Shown here one piece after another: positions 11,530 to 22,187 of a stretch of DNA of 64,000 nt (position 1 is the stretch's first letter; each line of letters begins with the position of its first letter). The stretch is taken from contig OY294044.1 in assembly GCA_958510825.1 (NCBI GenBank), positions 44,429,851-44,493,850 on the forward strand. Reading direction: 5' to 3'. The notes beneath the pieces were generated by a model. It was given only the letters and a program-made list of their open reading frames with translations, did no database searches and was not told the origin of the DNA. The position numbers and the translations under genes were made by a program. Source of the DNA: Brachypterus glaber (taxonomy: Eukaryota; Arthropoda; Insecta; Coleoptera; Kateretidae).

Positions 11530-12130
11530 ATTTTAAAATCCATCAACATACGACTGACATCTTAATAAATTAAAAATCTTTTTATTTTTATTTCGGTTTT
11601 TATTATGCCCGTTAAATCGATAATTAACTTATTATACACTTTACAGCGCATAAGCACAGAAGAGTATAATACGGTAGTTTCGTGTTTTCGAAAATCGCCA
11701 AACAAAATAACGCCCCAAAAAAAATATGGTGGGCTAAACTTAAAAAAAAAATCAAAAGAAGCTAAAGGAAAAGTCTGATTAACGTAATTATTTCAGGAAA
11801 AAATACTTTTGGGAACATGTGAACAGATAACAGTGACCACATCAATAGATAGCACCATACTTTTATATCTATCTAACGTTTTATTTCAATATTAACAACA
11901 TACAGGATAAACCGTGCTGGTGATTCCCAAAAAGGATGAAATGGTACTATTCACTGTTTCCTGTCGATTTGATTTTAAAGTAGATAACTTTCTAACTTGT
12001 CATTAATTTCTTAACATATCCAAATGCTAACCTAGTCACTCGATCTAGTATCGTACTTCTTTTATATCTTGAATATTTTGTACTTTTTATATAATCTTTT
12101 TGTGTAGAATAAAAAACAATATAGAAATCC
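11530..12130. other. AT-rich stretch, nothing recognised
   Basis: No ORF, tandem array or inverted repeat of note. Confidence 0.4.
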
Positions 12131-12233
12131 ACGTCGGAAAAGTGGTTTTCTGGGCCTCGAGAAGTGGCCAGGCCCGACAGGTGTCGCCTGTCGATATCTT
12201 CTCTCGACCCAGAAAACAGTCACTTTCCCGTCT
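12131..12233. repeat. compact GC-cored hairpin
   Basis: ACG-CGGAAAAGTGGTTTTCTGGG on the left pairs with CCCAGAAAACAGTCACTTTCC on the right. Inside sits a second small hairpin CGACAGG-TGT-CGCCTGTCG (12175-12193). The core is much richer in G+C than the flanks. One of a class of similar structures in the window. Confidence 0.7.
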
Positions 12234-12349
12234 AGGTTAACAATTTACTATTATTATAAAGATCAATCTTACCAAATTTAAAAAAAGTCCATTTATAGAC
12301 AACAAAAGTTAAAGAGTTAATAACACTGTACTGAATGTTGTCTAACAGA

Positions 12350-12500
12350 ATCGATGGTGTAGAGCTAATTAACTTAACTCCCATGCAAGAGGTACCAGGT
12401 TCGAATCCCATCGACGTTTTACAAGTATTTGGGAAAACGCAATATACCATACACTGTGAAGAGCATATAATGGAATGCGAGGCTTTATAACTTCGAGGTC
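12350..12500 (+). mobile_element. tRNA-derived SINE copy
   Basis: Has a Pol III B box, GGTTCGAATCC at 12398-12408, matching the consensus exactly, and an A-box-like TGGTGTAGAGC at 12355-12365. ATCGATG before and CATCGAC after the box region could form a remnant acceptor stem. The body that follows (ACAAGTATTTGGG, CGCAATATACCAT, CACTGTGAAGAGCAT, ATGGAATGCGAG) recurs at 643-716 and 27463-27590, both on the minus strand. This is the only copy here with the promoter head. Confidence 0.65.
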
Positions 12501-13243
12501 TCTTTTATGTTAAATCTGCATAAAAAACTTTATTATTGAATTATTGACTTTTATAGCGGAACTGTTATATTTTCAGTTAATGCAAAATTGTATTATAGAC
12601 TTTGTATAACGTTTTTAATGAGGTGGTTACATCTGCACCGATTATGCTCGTTTTTTTACTTTTTCATAAAGAATTGTGATGGAAAAATAGTATATTGTTT
12701 TATTAAGAGCAAAAGTGAAGATTTTTTTTACTAGTCTGTAGAATTTACGGATGACGCGGAGCGGAGTCCGGAAACTACAGAAAAGCAAAAAAAAAAAATA
12801 CCTTTCTTTCAAGTGAAACATACTATTTTTTTCATATATTATAAATTTTCATAGGTACTTTGGTACGGTTACTTTTAGCGCCCACTGTAACTATAACAAA
12901 AGACTTTTGATTAATAAATAATGTATAAAACTTATAGAGAATTTCAAGAGCCACAAGTTTGCTCATAACCATTTTTATCCTTCGATGAATAATTTGGCTG
13001 AAAACTCGAAAAAAACAACTTCGCCCCCAACATGGTAATTTTTGAATATCTCTAACTCGATTGTTATTAATATATTAAAAAAATATTGAAAGAAAAATGT
13101 TTGAAAATGTTCTTAACAAAATTGGTTATATACATTTTTACAGTAAGATGCATATTTAGCGAAATAACCACACTCACCCCTAAAATTCAAGATAGCGGAC
13201 ACCCCTTACGCAAATTCCAGTGCGGAAGTACTAATCGGATATA
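12501..13243. other. AT-rich stretch, nothing recognised
   Basis: Contains scattered A-runs and no gene. A short GC-richer segment (about 12745-12790) has no recognisable content. Confidence 0.4.
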
Positions 13244-13965
13244 TACAGTGCGGTCCAAAAGTCACCCCCCCCCTTTTAACTTTTGAACGAGTTGAGATAT
13301 CGACTTCAAATTTAGAACTCTTAAATAAGACAACTTAAACTATCTTTTAGCATATATTTGATATTATCAGCTCTTAAAATGTGGGCAGGGGGGCATGGGG
13401 GACATTATTTAAATGGAAAAGGGGGTCGTGTGATACATCATTTTAAAGCTTATAAAATTCTCTATTTAAACTAACTTTTTTAAAATTTTTAAAAATGTTT
13501 TTTAAGGTTTTGATTTTTCAATTTATTTTCTTGTGCTAAAACATTCGATTTTTTAAGTTTTTTTTTATAAATTTTTATTTATGTCAACTAAAATTAGTTT
13601 AACAGTATAATTAACATTTTTTTATGATGAAATTGGGCATTTTTAAAAAATTATTTGTTTTTTTTAGAGGAATTTTGACATTAATACCCATTTTCAACCC
13701 CATTTTAAACCCAATTTTTTTTTTATTTAAAATTATGGAGTTAAATGGAGAATTTTATAACCTTTAAAATTATGTATTACACGACACCCCTTTCCATTTA
13801 AAAAAATGTGCCCCATACCCCCCTGCCCACATTTTAAGAGCTGAAACCATTAAATATATGCTAAAAGATAGTTTAAGTTGTCCTATTTAAAAGTTCCAAA
13901 TTCTAAATCGATATCTCAACTGGTTCAAAGTTAAGAGGGGGGGGTGACTTTTGGACTGCTCTGTA
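13244..13965. mobile_element. TA-flanked palindromic MITE, 722 bp
   Basis: The ends TACAGTGCGGTCCAAAAGTC and (reversed) TACAGAGCAGTCCAAAAGTC are followed on both sides by a C-run and then AACTTTTGAAC/AACTTTGAACC. Arms of about 215 bp pair through GGGCAGGGGGG and TGTGATACATCATTTTA/TGTAATACATAATTTTA. It starts and ends in TA with a CAGT-type tip, as in Tc1/mariner-derived MITEs. A half copy is at 8840-9140. Confidence 0.8.
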
Positions 13966-14155
13966 TACTGACTTGCACACTATCACTGATAAATTACTGT
14001 TGTAGTAACTTCTACGCTAATATAAAAAGTTATCCTTAAAAAGACACAAAAAAATATCTTCAAACGTCCATTATTATCAATTTAAAATTCAACAGTTTAC
14101 AAGATTAATAACCATATATATGGTTCACTTTAACTTGTACATAAAACATTAATAT

Positions 14156-14226
14156 AAAAATACTCTAGGCACATCATAAAAGATGTCAAAACAAAAATAC
14201 ACAAGGCACATCATAAAAGATGGCAA
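14156..14226 (+). repeat. about 40-bp direct repeat, two copies
   Basis: AGGCACATCATAAAAGATG occurs at 14167-14185 and again at 14204-14222, preceded each time by AAAAATAC and CT/CA. Confidence 0.8.
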
Positions 14227-14229
14227 ATT

Positions 14230-14520
14230 CGATGCGCTGAATGTGCCAAGAAGGATACACCCGTTCCTTTCAAAGGCCACGCTGTAACGACGTCATAAAT
14301 CTAATGACGACACTGCGCACAACATTGTAAGCGGAGTGAACGGCCTTATTCCAATAAGCCATTGCTTTTAAGGAAACGCGCCGTTGCTAAGGGGCGTGTA
14401 TGTAAACAATCCGTTTTGGCTTGCTGCGCATTCCATGTTTAATGACGTCACTGTACCATTCTTATCGCGCGCGGACTCTACCGGACGGATATCAATCGAA
14501 GAGACCAGACCATGTTTTAG
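14230..14520. promoter_or_regulatory. CpG-rich patch with CRE-like sites
   Basis: G+C and CpG are clearly higher than in the flanks. It contains the palindromic cAMP-response-element core TGACGTCA (within AATGACGTCACTG near 14440), a second GACGTCAT near 14288, GCGCGCGG, and a GGGGCGTG box. This could be a promoter or enhancer of an undetected transcript, or a GC-rich mobile element. No ORF supports a gene. Confidence 0.35.
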
Positions 14521-15280
14521 CATGTTTACTATTCTGATACTTGATACGGTTTTTTAATCGAATTGCTCGTCCACTTACAGGCCTTATAGATCATTTAAAA
14601 CACTACTGCAAAATTATATTTATATTTATTCTTTTATGTAAATAGACAATGTCAATATTGTTTTTACTACTTTGTAAAACAATAAAAAAAGTTTAGAAAT
14701 AAAAACAAAGAAACATTTTGTTTCTGTAATCAACTCAAATACCAACAAAATCTCAAAGACATAAAAGCTTGTTTTTATTATTTTCTATTTTATAATAAAA
14801 AAGTTTTCAGGACATAACCAAAAGTTTTGATGGTATCTAATAAAAAGCAATACGATAAAAGAAACTCTAATGGGTACTTTGAAAGTATATATGATTGTAA
14901 GAATGAAATAGCAGGTTTAATTATCTGCTCGCTTAACTAAAAAGAACCAAACCACAATCTTAATTTTGATTTTTAGCAGATTCTTAAATTGTGTGTACGT
15001 TATAGAAACAGGTAATATTTTACATAAAACATATGAAAAAAATGAGAAATATGGATCCTAAAATGACTCCTTAACAGGGCTACAGCTTTTTAAAGTTTTC
15101 TACAAGTTCTGACAATGGTTTAACCTGTGACTAAAAGTAATACCGGATTTTTTACCATTAAATTTAATACTGTTTTGTTTTTTAAATTGACACTTTTAAA
15201 CTACTTAAGAAAGTTAAATTGACAAGTGGAACTTATTAAAAAAGAGAAAAAAGAATACGGTTTTACCGGAAATGCTTCAA
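14521..15280. other. AT-rich stretch, nothing recognised
   Basis: No gene, RNA or clear repeat. It is less ordered than neighbouring segments. Confidence 0.4.
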
Positions 15281-15406
15281 ACTTTTCTGAAAACTGATAC
15301 CACATAAGTAAAATTTAAACTATCAATTTTTATTTTAATTTAGTTTTAGTTTTTATAACTAGGTGGGCCAAGACATCCTTAATTAACTCTAATGAACACC
15401 AGAAAT
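15281..15406 (-). repeat. dispersed repeat, pair with 60839-60955
   Basis: On the minus strand it reads ATTTCTGGTGTTCATTAGAG, TTAATTAAGGATGTCTTGGC, CCACCTAG and TTTTCAGAAAAGT. The plus strand at 60839-60955 carries the same blocks in the same order with few changes. Possibly both are longer; downstream (minus) AAGCATTTCC also appears in both. Confidence 0.65.
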
Positions 15407-15589
15407 GCTGAAAAAACTAATTTTCTCCTAACTTGTACAATTCTTTAAATTAAAAGGTTTTCAGATATTCTTTTGGGTCCCTTGGTACCATGGTAACATT
15501 TAAAAGTACAAGAAATGTGGAATCGATCCATCCGCTAACTTTTTATATAATGGAATAATAACCCTATTTTACTTTCCCCTCTTGCGTTA

Positions 15590-16015
15590 GTAAAAAAAAT
15601 TCTAAACATTTTGATTGCTTTTTTTACGTTTCTGGACGTTTTATATCTAAAACATATGATTTTCGTCAAAAAAAAATTCTGTCGGTCTGTCGGTCTGTGT
15701 GTCCGGGAAATTTGTGACCACGATAACTCAAGATAGCTTCTGGCTAAAGACTTCAAATTTGGACCATAGGTTGATTATCCAAAGTTCTAGGCTGGGGTTG
15801 TTTTTGGTAAAAATCGTATTGGGTTAAGAGGGTAAAAACAATTTAAAACAAAACAATTTTTTTTTGAAAAAATTAAAAAAATATATATATTTTTTTTATT
15901 TTTTTTTCGTTTTTGATTTTAATTAACCTAGGCCTATGGGGGAAAGTATTATTTTGTTGACAGCAGTATTTTTTGTGTTTTGACTACAATGTAAATTTTT
16001 AATTAAAAATTTAAA
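15590..16015 (+). repeat. dispersed repeat copy with (TCTG/TCGG)n tract
   Basis: Same family as 1905-2290: tetranucleotide tract (15676-15702), GTGACCACGATAACTCAAG, ACTTCAAATTTGGACCATAGG, TTGATTATCC and AAGTTCTAGGCTGGGG. The last block is also close to the 21-bp motif that clusters at 50924-51183. Confidence 0.6.
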
Positions 16016-16820
16016 ATGGTAATTATTTGACCTATAAGTAAATGTGCACATGTGGTAATAAATGTGGTATAAATGTTTAACTTAAATAAAGAATGGGTAT
16101 AATCCTAAATTTTTATCATCTAAAATACACATTTTTAACCCAACATTAGACTTTTTAAAAATTTAAAATATATAACGAGAAGCTACTATGTAAGTAACTA
16201 TACACCAAACATAAAGGCATAGATAGAAAAAAGTAATTTTATAGAAAAAATATATTATTTCTAAACTAAAATGAGATTCGAAAAGTCTCGTTTTTATATC
16301 CTTTATGGAGAAATACATTTTTGTATTTAGTATTATATTGAAAGTAACATTTTAAAATATCAGACAATAAGCTTTTATATCACATAAAGATATTTTATAT
16401 TTATTTTTTGTATTTACATCATCCAGTTTTATTGAATGGCATAAAAATATCTATTGAATTTATGACAATGACACATTATTTAAAAATAACTCATATTTCT
16501 TATAATAAAGTTTATTTATTAAATAAACTAGTATTTTATTTTTATTTATTTATATTTATCTTGTAATTAAGACATTATTTACTCTTAACTATAAAAGTAA
16601 AATATTTGTTTTTGCATTAAAATTAGAGTTAAGGCCTCTCATTACAATGCTAATTCAATTTACATTTGTATTTATATGGGTATACGCAATGCGTATTACG
16701 CATGTAAATGTAAACAAGACATATGGGGGTTGTATTTGGATTGCGAATTACATGTTTTTGTTTTCAAGTTTGAATTATCAAACTGGTTGATGGCTTAGAA
16801 AGTAATTGTCTATTTTGGTA
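16016..16820. other. AT-rich stretch, nothing recognised
   Basis: Mostly A/T runs with a short TTTATTTATT tract near 16538-16555. No gene. Confidence 0.4.
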
Positions 16821-17078
16821 AGCCACCTCCACATTATAGTGTGGAGGTGGCACAACGAACTAATAACGCTTCTCTCTAGAATAGGCATTTCATTTGTAAA
16901 AACTGACAAAAACGTAGCCAACATACCCTAGTAGCAAAATAACATCAAATCCACGTGAATATCATGTTAATACGTGACATGTGATGTTAAAATTTTAGTG
17001 AAATTTCACATCATTTCCACATGTTATGGATGTCCTATTTCCTCCCCAAATAACATCACAGAATGATGTCCTTAAAAT

Positions 17079-17248
17079 AACATCAATTTGATGTTCTTGA
17101 AAAAACGTAATTGTGATATCACATATATAACATGAATTTGATGTTCTTGAAATAACGTAATTTTTATATCAACTATACAACATGAATTTGATGTTCTTGA
17201 AATAACGTCATTGTGATATCACATATATAACATGAATTTGATGTTTTG
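17079..17248 (+). repeat. 50-bp minisatellite, 3.4 copies
   Basis: Unit starts are 17079, 17129, 17179 and 17229. Each begins with the near-palindrome AACATSAATTTGATGTT, followed by CTTGAAATAACGTAAT and TGTGATATCACATATAT. Period exactly 50. Confidence 0.9.
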
Positions 17249-17637
17249 ATTTGATTTTTGGAAGAAGTTACTTTTACTTAAAGACGTAATTGTACCATTT
17301 TAAGGAACAGATTTTTTTTAATTTTAAACAAATATTCCATTAATCTATTTCTTAAACTTTCAGAATTAAAATTATTAACAAAGAATTGAGATTATATGTA
17401 ACTTTTAGGAAATTCAAATGCACGTACATTATACAAAAATTTAATTAATTAATATTTTATTCACTATTGTATCCAAAAAATATATATAATATATTTTATC
17501 ACTTTGCTTGGAATCATAAATCCAGAGACAAAAGTTCTTATTTCAGATGTAACACTCACAAACATAAAATGGCGAGATAACGCCGTACCTACATCAACGT
17601 TCGCAAATGATGTAACCAATGGAACGTCAAAACGATA

Positions 17638-18025
17638 TTAATATTATTATTTAGTTTCAAAATTCACATCATTTCGATGTTCATTTCCAGTGAAATAAAT
17701 TGGTGTTACAAGGTGGCAAAAAACTAACGTGGTATTGATGTTGTCTGTTAACATTATTATTTAGTTTCAAAGTACACATCATTTTGATGTTAATTTCCAG
17801 TGAAATAAATTGATGTTATAAGGTGACGAAAAACTAACGTGGTATTGATGTTGTCTGTTAACATTATTATTTAGTTTCAAAAATCACATTATTTTGATGT
17901 TAATTTGCAGGGAAATAAATTGATGTTAAAAGGTGACGAAAAACTGACGTCGTATTGATGTTGTCTGTTAACATAATTATTTAGTTTCAAAATTCACATC
18001 ATTTTAATGTTGATTTCCAGTGAAT
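17638..18025 (+). repeat. 110-bp minisatellite, about 3.5 copies
   Basis: Unit starts are 17638, 17748, 17858 and 17968, exact 110-bp period. Shared blocks: AACATTATTATTTAGTTTC, CACATCATTTTGATGTTAAT, CAGTGAAATAAATTGATGTT, ACGAAAAACTAACGTGG and TATTGATGTTGTCTG. The copies differ at a few bases. The last is broken after CCAGTGAAT. Confidence 0.9.
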
Positions 18026-18367
18026 TATTTTTATTTTACTAAATAACCTGATAATGATGTTGTGGTGATGTTATTCAATGATGTTAAAAAATTCACTTTA
18101 ATTTAATGTTAATTTTCAGTGAAATAACATCATTTGCTACTAGGAATATATGTATTTGTCTGTCTTACTCGCACACCTTTGTTCTAACAGAGACAACAAT
18201 AACAGTTACTGATAATTGTTATTGTTCAGGCCTGAATATACCTACTATTTGTTTACAAACAAACCGAGATGTTGGCGATACTTTATAATAACGGTATGCG
18301 TATTCTAGAGAGAAGAGTTGTTAGTTCGTTGAGGTGGCATGCCTATTCTGCCATGCTTAAATAGAAA

Positions 18368-18428
18368 GCAGTAACTCCATTAAGCTGACAAATTTTGTCA
18401 ATAACTATGAGACAAATGGAGTTACTGC
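18368..18428. repeat. small hairpin
   Basis: GCAGTAACTCCATT (18368-18381) and its exact reverse complement AATGGAGTTACTGC (18415-18428) flank a loop that itself contains the palindrome TGACAAATTTTGTCA. Confidence 0.8.
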
Positions 18429-18710
18429 GCAGGTTAGCCATGCCATGCCATTAGCGATAAAAAATAAAAAATTGAAACTTATTTTTACATTTCAGATGTA
18501 ACAAAAATTTACGTTATAACGCATAAATAGTAAATGAAGTGCAAAATAAAAACATGTACTAACGCTACACATACATAAAATTACATGAAATTTGTAAGAA
18601 TGCTATATTTATCATACAAATGTTAAAACAAAATGTAGATTTTAGGTAATGATTGTTAGTTATTTTTTGATATTTATCTTTAAAGGAATTAAAAAAATGA
18701 TGGCTGTGTA

Positions 18711-18924
18711 CCACACAAAAAAAAAGGTCAAGAAAAAACGTTATTTGCATCAAATACTCGAAAATAACGTTTTTTGAGGTTACCTCAAAAACTAATCGGA
18801 TAAGGTTATCTCCAAAACTAAGCAGATAAGGTGCTATTTTAACATCAAATTCGAATTCAGCGCCTCAAAATACTTAGGAATACAATGGTCTTCGAAACAA
18901 TTCTTGACCTTTTATTTTGTGTGG
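18711..18924. mobile_element. MITE with CCACACAAAA tips
   Basis: Left CCACACAAAAAAAAAGGTCA then AGAA is matched by right TTCTTGACCTTTTATTTTGT then GTGG. Flanking CTGTGTA (18704-18710) and CTGTGTT (18925-18931) may be a target duplication. 214 bp, noncoding; internal inverted AACGTTATTT/AATAACGTT and GGATAAGGT repeats. Confidence 0.65.
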
Positions 18925-19389
18925 CTGTGTTATCATTTACATTTCGTTTTAACATTAACAAAAAAAATACCGAATATCTACAACTTTAATGTAATTTTAA
19001 GTTATGTATCACATTACTTTATTACACTTCATTTCGTAAATATTCTGTGTACATACTTTTGTTAAATCTAAAATTTAAAAATACATTTTATAGATCCATA
19101 ATATGGATTCCATAGGTATTCTTATTTTTTATTAGTAACGTAATTTTTTAATTAGTGATAGCCATGTGCTTCCTACGCAAAGTAATGAAACAATTTATGT
19201 ATTGACCTATTTTTTAAGAACCTTCACTTTAGGGGTTTTTCAAAAAACCGAAACTTTTTAAAAATGGGACACCCTGCATTATTTACCTTGAGCCGATTCA
19301 ATTTTTTTTAAAAAATGGATGTTCCTAAAATGTCTGTCCGTATGGTTGTAAACCTTATAACATTTCAAAGGAATATCCGATTAAAAAAA

Positions 19390-19560
19390 ATCGTTCATCA
19401 AAAAATTCAGAACCTTTGTGGTTTATGTTACTTAAAATATGATTAACATTGGGGTAGGGTAAGGGGGCAAAGGGGGCAAAAACTAATATTTTTGCAATAA
19501 CTCGGTTAATAACTAGGTATATTTAAAAACGATCTTACATTTTCTACAAAAACATTTTTA
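19390..19560 (+). repeat. degenerate copy of the 2394-2753 family
   Basis: AATTCAGAACCTTTGTGGTTT, GGGGGCAAAGGGGGCAAAAA and CTAATATTTTTGCAATAACTC closely follow the left half of the 2394-2753 element. The right arm is missing. Confidence 0.6.
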
Positions 19561-20182
19561 ATCATTTTTGTCGTAGGACTGTGGTGGGTTTGGATCGTTA
19601 ATTTTTGTGGACTAAAAAATTTATAACCAATTCATTTATAAACAATAAGCTATAAAACCAAAAAATAATTAAAATATAGAACAATACATTATTTCAAAGA
19701 CGATTGTTTTTATTGATTTTGACCTCTAATAATATATGAGGGAGTATTTTAATGACTCTTTGCTCGTCTAATCAGAAGGAGGGAGAAATTAGAGTCACTC
19801 TTTTTAGAGACGGACTCGGATGCAGCCGTCGTAGCTTACGACTTTTAATAACACAATGATGAACAATTTTTTACACAGTCAAACATGTACTGTAGTATGA
19901 AAGATGAAATTTTTCTAACAAAGTAACATATCTATAAAATACACATATACAATGTATAAAAATATAAACAATTAATTAAACATTAAAAAAAATAAAATTA
20001 AAAACATAAAGTAAATAATATAAAAATGTATAAATATTAAATGTGTAAAAATTCCATTCCTGCTCCGTCCTCCAATCCAACACTTCTTATCTTCCGTCTA
20101 GTACCTCTAAGTCTTAGCGATACAGCACGGATAATTATCGAAAACTGAATACAAATACGTATCCAGCCTAAGACTTAAAGTA

Positions 20183-20327
20183 TTCAGGTCTACATGGCAT
20201 GTAGACCTGAATTGACACGGAAACGTATTAGAATGTGTAAAATTGTGTAAATGTTACGAAAAACGATGTTAAAATTACACATTCTTACATAATTTAACAC
20301 AATTCATTGTCAATTCAGGTCTTCACG
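20183..20327. repeat. nested hairpins
   Basis: 20183-20211 is a perfect hairpin: TTCAGGTCTAC, 7-base spacer, GTAGACCTGAA. The segment AGACCTGAATTGACA (20203-20217) is again matched in reverse by TGTCAATTCAGGTCT around 20308-20323. The space between is GTGTAAAATT-rich, as in the MITE-like DNA at 34720-34870. Confidence 0.75.
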
Positions 20328-20344
20328 GTTGACTGTGTAATATG

Positions 20345-20625
20345 TTTTTCCTACGAGCGTGCGGGAAGAAAGCCTTTTCCGTACGCATAAATATTGTTTA
20401 ATTTCTTAATTGCGTAGTGTTATTCGTAATATTATAAAAATGTTTAACTTTTTTACCTGCTCATTGATTTTCTTATTGAAAAATTAAAAAAATTATTTAT
20501 TATTTAAGATTTATTTCGATTATTTGATAAAATATAAAAGTATATTTTATTTTAACCCTGCTCGTAGGAAAAGTATTGTTCATAATGCATGCGTAAAGAG
20601 GCTCTTTCCCACTTGTTAGGAAAAT
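20345..20625. repeat. inverted repeat with partial third arm
   Basis: TTTTTCCTACGAGCGTGCGG at 20345-20364 and the following TACGCATAAATATTG pair with 20581-20625 (ATGCATGCGTAAAGAGG...TTAGGAAAA). A further inverted piece, GCTCGTAGGAAAAG, is at 20557-20571. Confidence 0.5.
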
Positions 20626-21194
20626 AGCTATTTCATCAGTGCAATTGAAAGCTAGAGTCACAGCTATTCGGAGTAAGCTGTTTTCCATTTATTTAACAGA
20701 AAATGTAGATATATCAGCGAATGATAAGTTATTTATATTTTTTATAAAATATTTAAGTTTATTGTTTTCTTTCTTAAATAGAAAGTATTTAGCTCCAATA
20801 TTTTTTTGTAGAGAAATATAAAAAAGTCATAAAAATATTGCCGTCTATCGGATTTTTAATTTAAAAGTTGAGAAAATTAACCAGATCTTTATGTGAATAT
20901 TTCGGCGGGCATTGTATATGGATAAGGGGGTCCCTAAGGGTAGTTTTGGAAGGTTACCATGTTTAAAGAGTGTATTTTGGGTTTTTCGGTCGTATTTTTT
21001 CTGAAAATTTGTATCTGGGGTAATTAAGAACTTTTTTTTTGAAAAATTTGTTTTATTTATTTATTTTTAGAAAAAAGCCCACTTGCTTATCCGATACATA
21101 TATTTTACATAGCTTCTAACCGTTATTTTTCTTTTGTTTATGCAGTGTTATTCTTAAGACGGCGATGAAACCGCCGCTAGATAGAGTGACTCTA

Positions 21195-22187
21195 GATTAT
21201 TCAAAAGGGAGAAAATCCCTTTGTACCTAATAAATCTTGTTACGGAATAGGGGGAGTTTAATCTTTTTTATGTAGATATAAAACTACAAAGCATAAAATA
21301 TTAAATGTATGTATATTGTAAGGTGTACGAAAAAAAAAGCAATTAGGAGCAGAAGGGTGCATGAGTAATTTTTTTTTTGGAGTGTCTGGGGACATATAAA
21401 TTTATTTTAATTACCTAATAAAATAAATAAATAAAATAAATCGCACTTTAAAAGTAGCTTAATCCTAAATTGCAAAAATTTAAAATTCTAATTTTCAAGG
21501 AAATTGACGTTTTTAACTTGGATTTAAATTATTATAGGTCGTCATGGACCATGACTTATGGCGTGCACTAATAAAACGGTTTATTCGTGAATACAAACTA
21601 TTTAGTCGAATATGGTTAATTCAATTATTTGGATTTGAGTAATAAATTATATTTCTGTCAACTAAACTATATAATAATATACATATTATGTATATATATG
21701 ATATAAATATTATTTTTCTACTACCTAATTAAGTGCTAGCTTACATATTATCTACCGTTGTCAAGGCTTGTTTACATGTTTATTTAACTAAAATACAATT
21801 TCATCATCCAAACGTTCATGCTTACAACCAATTATTTTAATTGGCCATATCCAAATAAATCTCAATCCTTTTTATCAATGTGTTCTTTAATAGCTTAACA
21901 TTATTTATAGACAGCCCTAAACTTCCTGATTTTTTTTCATTATATTTTTAGATTGGATAGAAAAATAGATAAGTACACACGGTGCTGCTAAAACCTGAAT
22001 AGGTCTGATTAAGGCATATTCACCACTATTCAAACTGATTAAAGCAAATTCGTCACTATTAAGGCAAATTCAAACTGACATCATTACAAAATAATACCTA
22101 AATATCTTCCTATTTTCCATTTACCCATTTTACCATGAAAATTTGCTGTTGTGAATGATCCATTGTATCAAATTTGATGATGGATGA
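21195..22187. other. AT-rich stretch, little recognised
   Basis: At about 22012-22080 a degenerate direct repeat of GATTAAGGCATATTC / GATTAAAGCAAATTC / ATTAAGGCAAATTC alternates with CACTATT and CAAACTGA. Otherwise no gene or repeat. Confidence 0.4.

Larger units (their letters stand above)
16927..18144. mobile_element. TIR element built from two minisatellites
   Basis: The left tip CCTAGTAGCAAA is repeated exactly in reverse at the right tip (TTTGCTACTAGG, 18133-18144). Both are followed inward by a GATGTTATT/AACATCA motif. The interior is mostly two arrays, a 50-bp unit (17079-17248) and a 110-bp unit (17638-18025), both full of the AACATCA..TGATGTT palindrome. No ORF. It resembles foldback or Helentron-like non-autonomous elements in having internal minisatellites, but I cannot assign a superfamily and found no clear target duplication. 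Confidence 0.65.
16822..18338. mobile_element. composite inverted-repeat element, outer unit
   Basis: CAACGAACTAATAACGCTTC then TCTCTAGAATA at 16853-16883 is matched in reverse at 18300-18331 (CAACGAACTAACAACTCTTC on the minus strand). The left end has a perfect 11-bp-arm hairpin, GCCACCTCCAC...GTGGAGGTGGC (16822-16851). Inside is a second element (16927-18144). The outer arms are about 30 bp, and no transposase is present. Confidence 0.6.
19790..21194. mobile_element. possible 1.4-kb TIR element
   Basis: TAGAGTCACTCT (19790-19801), then TAGAGACGG and GCCGTCGTAGCTTA, is matched in reverse at the right end: TAGAGTCACTCT ending at 21194, then TAGCGGCGG and GCCGTCTTAAG on the minus strand. About 45 bp of imperfect TIR. 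No transposase frame inside; at least two smaller palindromic units (20183-20327, 20345-20625) lie within it. Superfamily unknown. Confidence 0.5.

Noticed and set aside
17079..18025. Regularly spaced repeats as a CRISPR array
   Set aside because: Both arrays are head-to-tail minisatellites (50 and 110 bp) without spacers.
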